Shown here: piece by piece, positions 21,652 to 30,185 of the stretch
How positions within the stretch are numbered: position 1 is the first letter of the stretch
Layout: every line of letters starts with the position of its first letter
Source of the DNA: Alphaproteobacteria bacterium
Lineage (GTDB): Bacteria > Myxococcota_A > UBA796 > GCA-2862545
Direction: 5' to 3'
Assembly (NCBI GenBank): GCA_020632885.1
Contig: JACKEQ010000015.1
Coordinates: 62,001 to 126,000 of the forward strand
Length of the DNA stretch: 64,000 nt
Notes under the pieces: generated by a model
What the model was told of the DNA's origin: nothing
Databases searched by the model: none
Seen by the model: only the letters and a program-made list of their open reading frames with translations
Position numbers and translations under genes: made by a program

Positions 21652-22877
21652 AGGCGGGCGATCCAGGTGAGGACCGCCGCCACCATGCCGACGCCGGTGG
21701 ACGCGAGCAGGGTGAGCCAGGCCCGCGGGAGCCTGTCGAGCTCCAGGGTGGAGGCCGGGAAGGCGAGCTCGTAGACGTCCACCGCCACCCGCGCATACTC
21801 GAGGTCCCCCTCGATGGTGGAGGGGTCGTTCGCCCAACCCACGAGCGTCGACGCGGCCTCGCGGGCCCCCCGGACCACGGCCAGCACGTCCGTCCAGGCC
21901 TGATCGGAGGCCGCCACGGGCCGGAGGAGCTTCTGGACGGCCTGGTAGCCCTTCGGGCCGTCGTGGCTCCGCGACCCGGTGTTGTAGTGGTACTGGGGCT
22001 TCGCGTCCCGGGTGCGGTCGAAGGCCCCGCGGGCCACGGCGCGCCCCTCGTGCAGGCCGTGCACATAGGCATCCAGATCGTGGTCGATCTTGGTCCCCAC
22101 GCACCACTGGCTCGCGATGTCCGCCAGGGTCGCCTCGGGGACCTCGTCCTCCGTCCGGGTCACCGTGCTCCGGACGAGCCGCTCCAGGAACGAGCGCTGC
22201 ACGTCGTCGAGGCGCTGGAGGTCCACCCGCCGCTTCGCCATCCCGAGCCGCGGGAACGCCCGCCGCTCGCCGTCCCTCAACCAGCCGTACACCGCGTCCT
22301 CGGCTGCCGGGAGCTCGCTCCGGGCGAAGCTGAAGTAGTGGTCGGTGCTCTCGTAGACCTGACGCGACCGCGTGTGCGTCGTGGTGCGCCCCTCGGAGTC
22401 CGTCGTGGTCTCCGTGTAGTACTCGGTGCGGTAGTTGTCGGTGCTGCTGTACGACCAGAGGGTCGCCAGCCGGGACCGGGCCTCCCGGGCCAGGGCACCC
22501 GAGCGCCCGTAGTCGTCGAGGGTCGTGAGGAGCTCGTCCGCGCCGGCGTCCACGCGCTCGGCCACCTGCCCCAGGTGGTCGCGCTTGATCACCTCCTCCA
22601 CCTGCCCGCCGCGGATCCGCGTCGTGTTCCAGGCCTCCGTGACGGTCATGGTGAGGTCGTGCACGGCCGAGAAGAACCGCGTGGCCGCATCGGCCCCGCC
22701 CGTGACGGCCTCCTCGTGGGACGGGAGCGCCGGGAGCGAGCGCGCACCGTGCCGCTGCCAGAGCTGGAGCGCGGAGCCCGTGACCGCAGCGCTCCCAGCA
22801 CCCGCCCACGCCGCCAGCCCCTCGGGCGTGAGGGCGAAGACGTAGAGCTGCTGGAGGAAGTGGAGGACGCCGTCCAC
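21648..22877 (-). CDS. Membrane protein of unknown family, tandem paralog B
   Basis: 409 aa. The GTG (22875-22877) shares one base with the TAG of the upstream GNAT gene, and its own stop overlaps the start of paralog A. It has the same plan as paralog A: a hydrophobic segment near 15-35 (LTPEGLAAWAGAGSAAVTG), a long conserved middle with YSSTDNYRTEYYTET and HTRSRQVYESTDHY, and a C-terminal membrane segment (LLASTGVGMVAAVLTWI). The middle contains a Tyr/Thr-rich stretch followed by the conserved block RRVDLQRLDDVQRSFLERL. Function unknown. Confidence 0.75.
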   Translation of the reverse strand: MDGVLHFLQQLYVFALTPEGLAAWAGAGSAAVTGSALQLWQRHGARSLPALPSHEEAVTGGADAATRFFSAVHDLTMTVTEAWNTTRIRGGQVEEVIKRDHLGQVAERVDAGADELLTTLDDYGRSGALAREARSRLATLWSYSSTDNYRTEYYTETTTDSEGRTTTHTRSRQVYESTDHYFSFARSELPAAEDAVYGWLRDGERRAFPRLGMAKRRVDLQRLDDVQRSFLERLVRSTVTRTEDEVPEATLADIASQWCVGTKIDHDLDAYVHGLHEGRAVARGAFDRTRDAKPQYHYNTGSRSHDGPKGYQAVQKLLRPVAASDQAWTDVLAVVRGAREAASTLVGWANDPSTIEGDLEYARVAVDVYELAFPASTLELDRLPRAWLTLLASTGVGMVAAVLTWIARL

Positions 22878-23293
22878 TACCCCCGCACCCGCATGCGGAG
22901 CAGGCCGCCGTCCAGACCGGACGCCTCGAAGCCACAGGAGGTGAGGAACGCGCGCACACCGTCAGGATCGGGGTGGCCGGCCGGGATGGTGTTGAACAGG
23001 AAGCCGAGCCCCTGCTCGTGGGCCTCGTGGGTGAGGTGCTCCACGATGGCGCGCCCGTTGCCGCCGCGGTGGGCCTCGGGATCGACGGCGAGCATGACCT
23101 GCGCATCGCCCCAGGTGACGTCCATCCACCCGTAGCCCACGACCTCACCGCCCTCCTCGAGCCGCCACCAGGTGCCGGGAAGCAGCTCCGCGGAGAGGTC
23201 GAGCTTCACGCTGCCGGCGGGGAGACGATCGAAGAACGCACGCATCCGGGTGTCCGGATGGGCGGGGACGGGCTCGGGGATCCACGTGGGCAT
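22877..23293 (-). CDS. GNAT family N-acetyltransferase
   Basis: 138 aa from ATG 23291-23293. The acetyl-CoA loop is VDPEAHRGGNGRAIVEHL. The C-terminal half (GLGFLFNTIPAGHPDPDGVRAFLTSCGFEA) fits the GNAT fold. It is the first gene of a three-gene overlapping operon with the two membrane paralogs, so it may modify them or share their stress signal; that is only inference. A minus-strand TATGCT at 23310-23315 could be its -10. Confidence 0.8.
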   Translation of the reverse strand: MPTWIPEPVPAHPDTRMRAFFDRLPAGSVKLDLSAELLPGTWWRLEEGGEVVGYGWMDVTWGDAQVMLAVDPEAHRGGNGRAIVEHLTHEAHEQGLGFLFNTIPAGHPDPDGVRAFLTSCGFEASGLDGGLLRMRVRG

Positions 23294-23347
23294 TCGACCT
23301 CCAGGGCCGCGAGCATACCCGCTCCACCCGCGTGTTAGCGGGTCCCC

Positions 23348-23785
23348 ATGAAGTCCGTCCTGTTCGTGTGCCTCGGGAACATCTGCCGAAGCCCGATGGC
23401 CGACGCCATCGCGGCCCACATGGCCCGCCAGCGCGGGCTGGATCTGCGGGTCGACTCCGCGGGCACCGGAGCCTGGCACGCCGGCGAGGCTGCCGACCGC
23501 CGCACCCTCGCGGTGCTCCGGGCCCACGGCATCCCCTACGACGGGCGGGCGCGCCAGGTGCGGGTGTCGGACTTCGCGGAGTTCGACCTGATCCTGGCGA
23601 TGGACCGCAGCAACCTCCGCGACCTCCTCGCCATCTGCCCGCCCGCGAACCGCGACCGGGTGCACCTCGTGCTGGAGCCCCTGGGCGAGGGGCTGGAGGT
23701 CGGCGACCCTTACTACGGCGGGCCCGATGGCTTCGAGGTCGTGTACCGTCAGCTCACCGAAGCGCTGGAGCACTGGCTGGCCTGA
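23348..23785 (+). CDS. Low-molecular-weight protein tyrosine phosphatase
   Basis: 145 aa. The P-loop CLGNICRS at 8-15 (Cys8 nucleophile, Arg14) sits at the N-terminus, and the general acid is Asp120 in GDPYYGG. The family also includes arsenate reductases, but the DPYY motif with two Tyr is that of tyrosine phosphatases (Wzb/YwlE type). It may act on bacterial tyrosine or arginine phosphates, for example in capsule control or stress response. It is divergent from the GNAT operon and converges with the Clp-like gene, 3 bases away. Confidence 0.93.
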   Translation: MKSVLFVCLGNICRSPMADAIAAHMARQRGLDLRVDSAGTGAWHAGEAADRRTLAVLRAHGIPYDGRARQVRVSDFAEFDLILAMDRSNLRDLLAICPPANRDRVHLVLEPLGEGLEVGDPYYGGPDGFEVVYRQLTEALEHWLA

Positions 23786-23788
23786 CGG

Positions 23789-26029
23789 TCAGCGCACGAC
23801 GATCGTGTCTCCGTCCCGCTCCAGACGCCAGGTGCGCGGCTCGCCGGCCACCAGGGCCCGCGAGAGCGGCTCCACGACGAGGTCGTCGAGCGCTCGCTTC
23901 ATGGGACGGGCGCCGTAGCGGGGGTCGTGCCCGCGCTCCACGAGCAGGTCCAGCACGCCGTCGCCCACGGTCACCCCGATGCCCCGTCGCGCGAGACCCT
24001 CGCGGGCCAGCGCCGCCTCCAGCATGCCCTGCGCGATGACCCGCAGCGAGCCGACGTCCAGCGGCCCGTACGGCACGATGGCCCCGATCCGGTTCACGAG
24101 CTCGGGTCGGAAGAAGCGCTCGACCGCCGAGAGGTATCGACGGGACGGGTCCTCCGGCGTGCTCGGGCCGATCGGGCGCCGCGTGGACGCCCCGAGGTTG
24201 CTGGTCATCAGCACCAGGGTGTGCCGGAAGGACGTCAGCCGCCCGGCGCTGTCCGTGAGCCTGCCCTCGTCGAGCACCTGCAGGAGCAGGTCGAACACGC
24301 TGCCGTCGGCCTTCTCGATCTCGTCGAGCAGCACCACCGAGAACGGCCGCTCGCGCACCTTCGCCGTCAGGCTGTTCGGGCCCTCCGTGAGCCGGTGCCC
24401 CGCGCCCATGCCGGCGTACTCGGACATGTCGAACCGCAGCAGGCGCCCTGTGTCGCCGAACAACCACTCCGCGAGGGCCTTCGCACTCTCGGTCTTCCCC
24501 ACCCCCGTGGGTCCCACGAGCAGCAGGGTGGCCAGCGGACGGCCGGGGTCCGCCAGCCCCGCCTTCACGACCACGATGCGCTCCACGAGGGCGCGCACCG
24601 CGTCGGGCTGCCCCACGACCTTCCCCGAGAGCCAGGCGAGCAGGGCGGGCTCGTCCAGCGGGGCGTCCGGGTCCACGAGTGCCCTCGGGAAGCCCGTGGT
24701 GCGGCTGAACGCGTCCACCGCGTCGTCCGGCGTGAGGGTGCGGCCGGGCGCCAGGCGGATCATCCGGTCCAGCAGGGCCAGACCGCTGCCCGGCAGGCCG
24801 TCCGCGTCCCCGAACCGGGCGAGCAGCTCGAAGGCGCGCGCCAGCGCGTCGGGGCCCACGAGCGTCTCCTGCTTGCGCCCCATGCGCGCGCCGAGCGTGG
24901 AGAGCACGTCGATGGCCTGATCGGCGGGCATGGAGGGGACGTCGATGCGCCGGAGCCGCCGGGCGAGCGCTGGAGCCTGCCGCTCGGCGAGGGTCCAGGT
25001 GTCGTCGGTGGACTCCGCCACGAACCGGATGGCGTCGTCGCGGACGAAGGGCTCCAGCATGCTCGCCACGCTGGCGCCCTCCTCGTCGTGCCCGGCCATG
25101 GCGAGCTCCAGGAGGCTGTCGCCGAACAGGATGCCGCCGTTGGCCCGCATCGCGTTGGCGACCTCGAGGACCCGCTCCTGCCACTCGCCGAGGTACGGCA
25201 GGCCCGCGAGGATGCGGTTCCCGGTGACGTGCCAGATCACGGTGTCCTGGAGCGCCTCGGGCACCCGTCCGGCCGCGATGCGGTGGGCCAGCTCGTGCAC
25301 GAGGGCCGTCTTGCCCGCACCGGGCGGGCCGCGCAGCACCACGGCCCTGCCCGACCGTCCGGCCAGCGCGGCCACGAGCAGGTCCACCGTGCGATCACGG
25401 CCGAGGGCCCGCGGCAGCCGCCCCCGCCGGGCCTCCTCCACGAGCTCGATCCCCGCGGCCTCTAGCGGACCCGAGGGCCGCCCGAAGAGCGCCTCGTGCT
25501 CGGCCTTCTTCATCGAACGCCGGCGGACCTCCGCCTTGTAGCGGCCGGCACCGTGGTAGCGCACGAGGAGCGTCTCCACCCGCTCGTGACGGGCGAAGCG
25601 GTGCTCGAGGACCTGCCCGACGGTCTTCAGGTGCAGGGCGCCGCGGATGCGCTCCTCGGTCCAGAGGAGCCGCTCGTCGTGGCCCTTCACGCGGAACCGC
25701 AGGTCCACCGACGGCACGAACACCTCGGTGGAGCCGCTCGGCAGGGCGCGGTGGAGCACGAGGAAGCGCATCGGGACCTTCACCAGACGCTCGTGCTGCA
25801 CGGCGTGGAGCTCGAGGTCGAGGGTCTCCTCGGTCAGCTCCGGGATCACGTCGTCGGGCTCCTGGCGCAGGTCGCCGAGGGCCAGCTCGCGCGCCACGAC
25901 CTCCTTCAGCTCGTCGCGCAGCTCCTTGAGCTTCTCGCCGTACACCGTGAACCGGCGGTCGGTGAGCAGCCCGAGGGTGTAGCGGCCGTCCCGGTACCGC
26001 CGCACGTACACGCTGAACCTGGCCTGCAT
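23789..26029 (-). CDS. Clp/Hsp100-like double AAA+ protein with novel N-domain (short paralog)
   Basis: 746 aa. The N-terminal 200 residues (FSVYVRRYRDGRYTLGLL start) replace the usual Clp N-domain and resemble in layout those of two larger paralogs in this window. D1: Walker A GPPGAGKT 234-241, but the Walker B position reads ILFGDS with no Glu. D2: GPTGVGKT 506-513, VVLLDE 565-570, TSN 609-611, all intact. D1 keeps a pore-like PYLGEW, while the D2 pore loop lacks GYVG (it reads YAGMGAGHRLTEG). No ClpB middle domain and no ClpP tripeptide loop were seen. It ends right after the D2 small domain. Likely a D2-driven remodeller with unknown substrate. Confidence 0.85.
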   Translation of the reverse strand: MQARFSVYVRRYRDGRYTLGLLTDRRFTVYGEKLKELRDELKEVVARELALGDLRQEPDDVIPELTEETLDLELHAVQHERLVKVPMRFLVLHRALPSGSTEVFVPSVDLRFRVKGHDERLLWTEERIRGALHLKTVGQVLEHRFARHERVETLLVRYHGAGRYKAEVRRRSMKKAEHEALFGRPSGPLEAAGIELVEEARRGRLPRALGRDRTVDLLVAALAGRSGRAVVLRGPPGAGKTALVHELAHRIAAGRVPEALQDTVIWHVTGNRILAGLPYLGEWQERVLEVANAMRANGGILFGDSLLELAMAGHDEEGASVASMLEPFVRDDAIRFVAESTDDTWTLAERQAPALARRLRRIDVPSMPADQAIDVLSTLGARMGRKQETLVGPDALARAFELLARFGDADGLPGSGLALLDRMIRLAPGRTLTPDDAVDAFSRTTGFPRALVDPDAPLDEPALLAWLSGKVVGQPDAVRALVERIVVVKAGLADPGRPLATLLLVGPTGVGKTESAKALAEWLFGDTGRLLRFDMSEYAGMGAGHRLTEGPNSLTAKVRERPFSVVLLDEIEKADGSVFDLLLQVLDEGRLTDSAGRLTSFRHTLVLMTSNLGASTRRPIGPSTPEDPSRRYLSAVERFFRPELVNRIGAIVPYGPLDVGSLRVIAQGMLEAALAREGLARRGIGVTVGDGVLDLLVERGHDPRYGARPMKRALDDLVVEPLSRALVAGEPRTWRLERDGDTIVVR

Positions 26030-26123
26030 GCCGGCCTCCCGACGCCGACCCTACCACCGGGGACAGCCCCTCCGGCTCACAGAGCCGACAGCTCGCGACC
26101 CCACGCCCTCGATGCCCGACCGC

Positions 26124-26981
26124 TCACTCGTGGCACGAGTAGTCGTGCACGAACACCTCGGTGGTGTACATCTGCCGGGTCACGTTTCCGCGATCGTCGT
26201 AGACCTGGCCTTCGACGCGCTCGCCGCTCTTGATGCCCACCAGCAGGCCCCGATCGTCGTAGAGGTCGATCACGCCCCTACGCTCGGGCTCCTTCCGCGA
26301 GCGGCTCACGAGGGTTCCGTCCCCCGTGCGCTCGAACAGGGTCTCATGGTCTCTCGTCCCCTTGGTGTGCGCGGCGGCCAGCCATCCGTCCTTCCACTCG
26401 TAGGTGGTCACCGACACCAGCTCGCCATTCCGGCGGATGGTTCGCTGGACCGGGCGTGCGTCTTGGCCCGTACCCTGCCAGTCGAAGGTGTAGGTGTGGT
26501 GGAACGAGGTGCCCGACCGGTACTGAGAGCTCAGGCTCTGCAGTTGACCACCCTTCCAGACCAGGGTCCGCGTCTCATGGATGTTCTCGGGCTGCTGGAC
26601 CTTCTCCACCCTCACCAGCCGATGGGCGTCGTCGAGCACGGCCGTCCACTTCTTCCAGGCGCCTGGCGGGTTCAGCTGGCGTTCCTCGACACCCACCACG
26701 TGCCCGGTCGGAGCGTAGGTCCAGACGACCTCGACGTCCGGTCGCCCCATCGTGGACTCGAGCGTCCGCACATGGCGACCCTGCTCGTCGAACGAGTTCG
26801 TGACCCGGGACCGGTCGGACACCGAAGTACACGGGACCGGGAACCCGGGCGCGTACGGTGCGGGCCCCCGCGTGAAGCCGGTCCGGGAGTCGATCGGGAA
26901 CAACATCTCCACATCCGCCAACGGGTCCCCTGGCGCGGGGGGCCCGATGGTCCAGGCGAGCGCCGAGATCGACCACCACAT
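26124..26981 (-). CDS. Secreted protein with YD/Rhs-like strand repeats
   Basis: 285 aa from the ATG at 26979-26981, preceded by GGAG; the longer in-frame start gives no signal. The start MWWSISALAWTIGPPAPG is a short signal-like segment. The body repeats short motifs such as NSFDEQGRHVRTL, VWTYAPTGHVVGV, LYDDRGLLVGIKSG and VYDDRGNVTRQM, the pattern of YD/Rhs-type beta repeats, but without a toxin tip or protease motif. It ends in a Cys-His-Glu. No neighbour suggests a role. Possibly a small surface protein. Confidence 0.65.
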   Translation of the reverse strand: MWWSISALAWTIGPPAPGDPLADVEMLFPIDSRTGFTRGPAPYAPGFPVPCTSVSDRSRVTNSFDEQGRHVRTLESTMGRPDVEVVWTYAPTGHVVGVEERQLNPPGAWKKWTAVLDDAHRLVRVEKVQQPENIHETRTLVWKGGQLQSLSSQYRSGTSFHHTYTFDWQGTGQDARPVQRTIRRNGELVSVTTYEWKDGWLAAAHTKGTRDHETLFERTGDGTLVSRSRKEPERRGVIDLYDDRGLLVGIKSGERVEGQVYDDRGNVTRQMYTTEVFVHDYSCHE

Positions 26982-27142
26982 TCCGACTCCAGGCTGGCGG
27001 CGCCAAACGTATCGAACACCGCCGTGCAGCACCACCCTCGGTGGGCCCGCGCGTGCAGCGGAAGGCTGCTCGAAGACCGCGCAGGCCTGCAGTAGCTCCG
27101 AATGGCTCCCCGCTCCGCGCGTATTCACTGCCCGAGGAGGCG

Positions 27143-27439
27143 ATGATGACGGTAGCGGGGATCTGGGCGGGCGTGGTGATGCTGGGCAAGGCCCTCGCCT
27201 GGACCGGGGCGGCGCTCGCCGTCCTGTTCAACGTGCTCGGTGGCACGTGGGAGATCCTCGTGTGGGTGTTCGAGCCCTGGGATGTGGGCAGCAGCCCCGG
27301 CGCGAACCCCGGAGGCGACCTGCTCTTCTACGTCGCCACGGTGATCCTCCGGATCGTTTTGTTGCTCGTCACGGTCTGCGTGGCCGTGGTCTTCGTCGCC
27401 GTGGCGAGCCTGTTCGAGCTCCTCGCGCACTTCCGGTGA
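27143..27439 (+). CDS. Small membrane protein of unknown function
   Basis: 98 aa from the ATG at 27143 with GAGG 4 bases upstream. Two or three hydrophobic stretches (about 5-45 and 62-95) with a short polar loop, PWDVGSSPGANPGGD. No known motif. It lies alone between the divergent YD-repeat gene and the frameshifted gene downstream. Confidence 0.6.
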   Translation: MMTVAGIWAGVVMLGKALAWTGAALAVLFNVLGGTWEILVWVFEPWDVGSSPGANPGGDLLFYVATVILRIVLLLVTVCVAVVFVAVASLFELLAHFR

Positions 27440-27495
27440 GCCCCCCCCGCGCGCGGCGGCGGCAGGCCCTCGTGTAGGCTGGCCCCGGAGGTCGC

Positions 27496-27864
27496 GTGCG
27501 GCAGAAGCTGGCTGTTCTCTCGATCGTGGTGGTGCTGGCGCTCCTGGTGGCGCTGTGGTGGCTCTGGCCGAGCCCGGCGGCCCATCCGCCGGAGGGGGTC
27601 GCGGACGCACCCGCCGACGTCGAGCCCGAGCACCGCACGGCGCGCCCCCCGACACTGCGGACGGCCGGGGTGGAGGCTCACCCCGAGGCACCCGAGAAGC
27701 AGCCCACAGGCGGGCTCACCGAGGCCAACGCCCTGCTCGCGGAGCTGTCCGGCATGCTGCACGTCCGGTGCTGGGTGGGCGAGGAGTACGCCGAGCTGAG
27801 GTTCGTCGACACGGACGGGTGGATGAGCTTCCTCACCCGGGAGCGGAACGGGTACCCCAGGTGA
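27496..27864 (+). CDS. Membrane-anchored protein, N-terminal part (frameshift partner of next entry)
   Basis: 122 aa from GTG 27496 with GGAGG upstream and a TAGGCT -10-like element at 27475-27480. One membrane segment (about 5-25), a Pro/Glu linker, then the beginning of a small domain (RCWVGEEYAELRFVDTDGWMSFL). It stops at TGA 27862-27864. The domain appears to continue in the -1 frame from the overlapping GTG at 27861. The join would read NGYPR|VIADADPCPL. So this is either a frameshifted gene or a coupled pair. Confidence 0.6.
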   Translation: MRQKLAVLSIVVVLALLVALWWLWPSPAAHPPEGVADAPADVEPEHRTARPPTLRTAGVEAHPEAPEKQPTGGLTEANALLAELSGMLHVRCWVGEEYAELRFVDTDGWMSFLTRERNGYPR

Positions 27865-28313
27865 TCGCGGACGCCGACCCCTGCCCGCTGGAGGTGGTGC
27901 GGGCCGGTGACGACGGCGTGCTCGGCGCGATGGTGATGCTCCCGACCCTCGCGGAGGGCGAGATGTTCACCATCACGGTGCACCCCAGCCCCCTGCCGGG
28001 ATGGCGCTACCGGCCGGACTACGCGGCGATCGCGGCCTGGGAGCCCGGCAAGACGGGCGCGACGCCGATCCTCCCGATGATGACGCGCACCGAGCACCTC
28101 GCCGAGACGGAGCGCGCGCTGGAGTCGGACGTCGAGTGGGCGGGCTTCTACGACGAAGCCCTCCGTCGCGCGAAGACAGAGGCCGGGCGCACGCGCCTGC
28201 AGGCGGAGCGGGAGCGGAACCTGCAGTCGATCTCCGACCGTCGGGAGGGCCGGGAGGAGGAGAGGCGCATCCTGGACGAAGACCCCGCCTCCGCCGGGCT
28301 TCCCTACGAGTGA
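27861..28313 (+). CDS. C-terminal part of the preceding protein in the next frame, or a coupled small gene
   Basis: 150 aa if begun at GTG 27861, which overlaps the upstream TGA as GTGA. No signal or membrane segment. It opens with ADADPCPLEVVRAGDDGVLGAMV, which completes the carboxypeptidase-regulatory-like beta domain begun in the previous gene, and ends in a charged helix (ERERNLQSISDRREGREEERRIL). The domain split across two frames suggests a single ancestral gene with a one-base deletion, an assembly error, or a programmed -1 shift. GTGA overlaps are common here, so coupling cannot be excluded. Confidence 0.55.
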   Translation: MIADADPCPLEVVRAGDDGVLGAMVMLPTLAEGEMFTITVHPSPLPGWRYRPDYAAIAAWEPGKTGATPILPMMTRTEHLAETERALESDVEWAGFYDEALRRAKTEAGRTRLQAERERNLQSISDRREGREEERRILDEDPASAGLPYE

Positions 28314-28320
28314 TGGCACT

Positions 28321-28965
28321 TCAGTAGACCGCGTCGGCCTCGGGACCCGAGGACGGCGTGCGCATGCGGAGGCGCGTCGTGAAGGTGTGCTCGCCACCGG
28401 CCTCACAGGTGACCTCCGCGCGCTCCGGGCGGTGCCAGGCCGACCATGCCTCCACGGTCCGCACACCGGGCTCCACGCCCTCGATCACGTACGTTCCGTC
28501 CTCGGCGACCTCCGCAGCCCACGCGTTGGGCAGCACGAGGACGTAGGTCTCCATCGACTCGTGCAGGTTGCACTGCACGCGGACATCTCCCGGCCGGTCG
28601 AAGACCCTCACCGGGCGCGCGCCGGGTGCATGCTGAGCGAGCTCGAAGGGATCCTGGCTCGAGTGGCTGTAGAGGTGGTGATGCACCGCGTCCCGGTTGG
28701 GGAACGCCACCTCGGCGCCTGGGGACACGACCAACGCGTCCGCGTCGAAGGCCTTGTTCCGCTGCCCGATCACGCCCGACGTGGGAGCCGTGGCGGGCGG
28801 GCCCTCCCCCAGGACGTAGACCATCACGGGTCCACGGGGCTTCCCCCGGGTGGCGACGGACCCCCGGATGATGCAGGTCTCGCCCGATGCCCGAGCATCG
28901 GTCTCCACCGAGGAGGCGATGGGTGCTGCGAGGAACAGGAGGAACACGAAGGGACGTGGGCTCAC
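28321..28965 (-). CDS. Secreted cupredoxin-like protein, last gene of the sigma/kinase/peroxidase operon
   Basis: 214 aa with signal 1-19. The plastocyanin/amicyanin-like domain has FPNRDAVHHH (His95-97), CNLHESM (Cys132, His135, Met138), the type 1 copper ligand pattern His, Cys, His, Met. A following beta domain (GTYVIEGVEPGVRTVEAW) is like carboxypeptidase-regulatory repeats, as in methylamine-utilisation-type cupredoxin proteins. It would carry electrons in the periplasm, plausibly to the di-haem peroxidase of the operon. The ATG overlaps the upstream stop (ATGA). Confidence 0.85.
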   Translation of the reverse strand: MSPRPFVFLLFLAAPIASSVETDARASGETCIIRGSVATRGKPRGPVMVYVLGEGPPATAPTSGVIGQRNKAFDADALVVSPGAEVAFPNRDAVHHHLYSHSSQDPFELAQHAPGARPVRVFDRPGDVRVQCNLHESMETYVLVLPNAWAAEVAEDGTYVIEGVEPGVRTVEAWSAWHRPERAEVTCEAGGEHTFTTRLRMRTPSSGPEADAVY

Positions 28966-30185
28966 TGGAGCTCCAGATGGCGGGTCTCGAAGTCGAACAC
29001 CAGAGAGGCGGTGGCCACGTCATCGGCGATGCGGGTCCCGGGGCCGACCTCCGCGAGATGCAGGTACTCGACCTTCACGCACAGGTGACGATCGAGGTCC
29101 ACGCGAGCGCCGCCCGTGAGGCGCACGACGTTGGACACGTACAGGTTCGGGTACGCCAGCAGCTCCGCGTCCCGCCAGTCCACACGGGCGTGGAGCACGA
29201 CCCGGGGCTTCGGGCGCAGCTGGACGTCGAGGTAGCCTCCGTGGGCGTCGAGACGCTCCGTGTGCTGAGTGCCGTCGCCGGGCTGGTGCGAGACGACGGC
29301 CTCGGCCTCGACGCCCAGCATTCCCGCATCCAACCGCGCGTCGGCCCCGACCTGGTAGCCCACCACCGTAGGATCGGGTTGGGCGTCCTGAGGCCCGACC
29401 TGGCCACTCACACCCGCCTCGAACCGCACGGGGCGGCGCGCCAGGACACCGAGCCGCGCCGTCGTCGTGGGCACGCCGTTTCGGTCGCTGTCGCCCGAGA
29501 GGTGTCCGAAACCCTCGGTGATCGTGCCCCCGTTCGTCAGTGCGAGGCTGTAGCCGAGCCAGCGACGGTGGGTCCCGCGCACCCGCACGCCCGTCTGCAG
29601 CCCCATGAGGTAGCGCGAGACGATGGAGGGGGTGACGCCGACGCGCACCGGTGCGTGCCGATACCGGTACTCGCGCCCGAACCCGGACTCCATCCGACCC
29701 GCGTACACCTTCAGATCCGAGCTCTCGAGGGGTCTCCAGACGACGTACGCGGTGTCCACGGCCACCATGTCCCCCGCCCGCCCCAGGCGCCCCGTACGCG
29801 GCTGGAGGTTCACACCGGCCCGGGCTCCGAGCCGTTCCCCGCGATCGACGCCGACGCCCAGGTGCACACGGTTGAGCAGGAAGCTGGAGCGCCCAGCAGA
29901 CGCGATGCCGTCGTACCGATCCACGTTCGTGCGATCCAGACCCAGATCGGCGGAGTCGCCCTGACTGTTGACGGCATTGGCCCAGGGGTCACCGTAGAAC
30001 ACCCACGGGGCCTCCAGATAGCGTCCATCAGGCCCCGGCCCGAGCACGCGATGGGCGACATCGCGGGCGTACGCCACGCCGTCGCCCGCCGCGTCGAACC
30101 AGCCCACGTCAACGTACCCGTCGTGCCACGCGGTGAGCTCCGGCTCCCCAGCACCCGCCGTCGCCACCAGGAGCGCCAGGGTCAC
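28962..30185 (-). CDS. Outer-membrane beta-barrel, porin-like
   Basis: 407 aa. The GTG overlaps the upstream peroxidase stop (GTGA). Signal MTLALLVATAGAG, then a long run of alternating strands with aromatic girdle residues (FLLNRVHLGVGVDRGE, VDTAYVVWRPL, LKVYAGRMESGFG, LGYSLALTNGG) ending in a final strand, SLVFDFETRHLELQ. This fits a 16-18 stranded porin-like barrel. Placement between a periplasmic peroxidase and a cupredoxin suggests an outer-membrane route for a substrate or metal ion. Not matched to a named family. Confidence 0.75.
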   Translation of the reverse strand: MTLALLVATAGAGEPELTAWHDGYVDVGWFDAAGDGVAYARDVAHRVLGPGPDGRYLEAPWVFYGDPWANAVNSQGDSADLGLDRTNVDRYDGIASAGRSSFLLNRVHLGVGVDRGERLGARAGVNLQPRTGRLGRAGDMVAVDTAYVVWRPLESSDLKVYAGRMESGFGREYRYRHAPVRVGVTPSIVSRYLMGLQTGVRVRGTHRRWLGYSLALTNGGTITEGFGHLSGDSDRNGVPTTTARLGVLARRPVRFEAGVSGQVGPQDAQPDPTVVGYQVGADARLDAGMLGVEAEAVVSHQPGDGTQHTERLDAHGGYLDVQLRPKPRVVLHARVDWRDAELLAYPNLYVSNVVRLTGGARVDLDRHLCVKVEYLHLAEVGPGTRIADDVATASLVFDFETRHLELQ

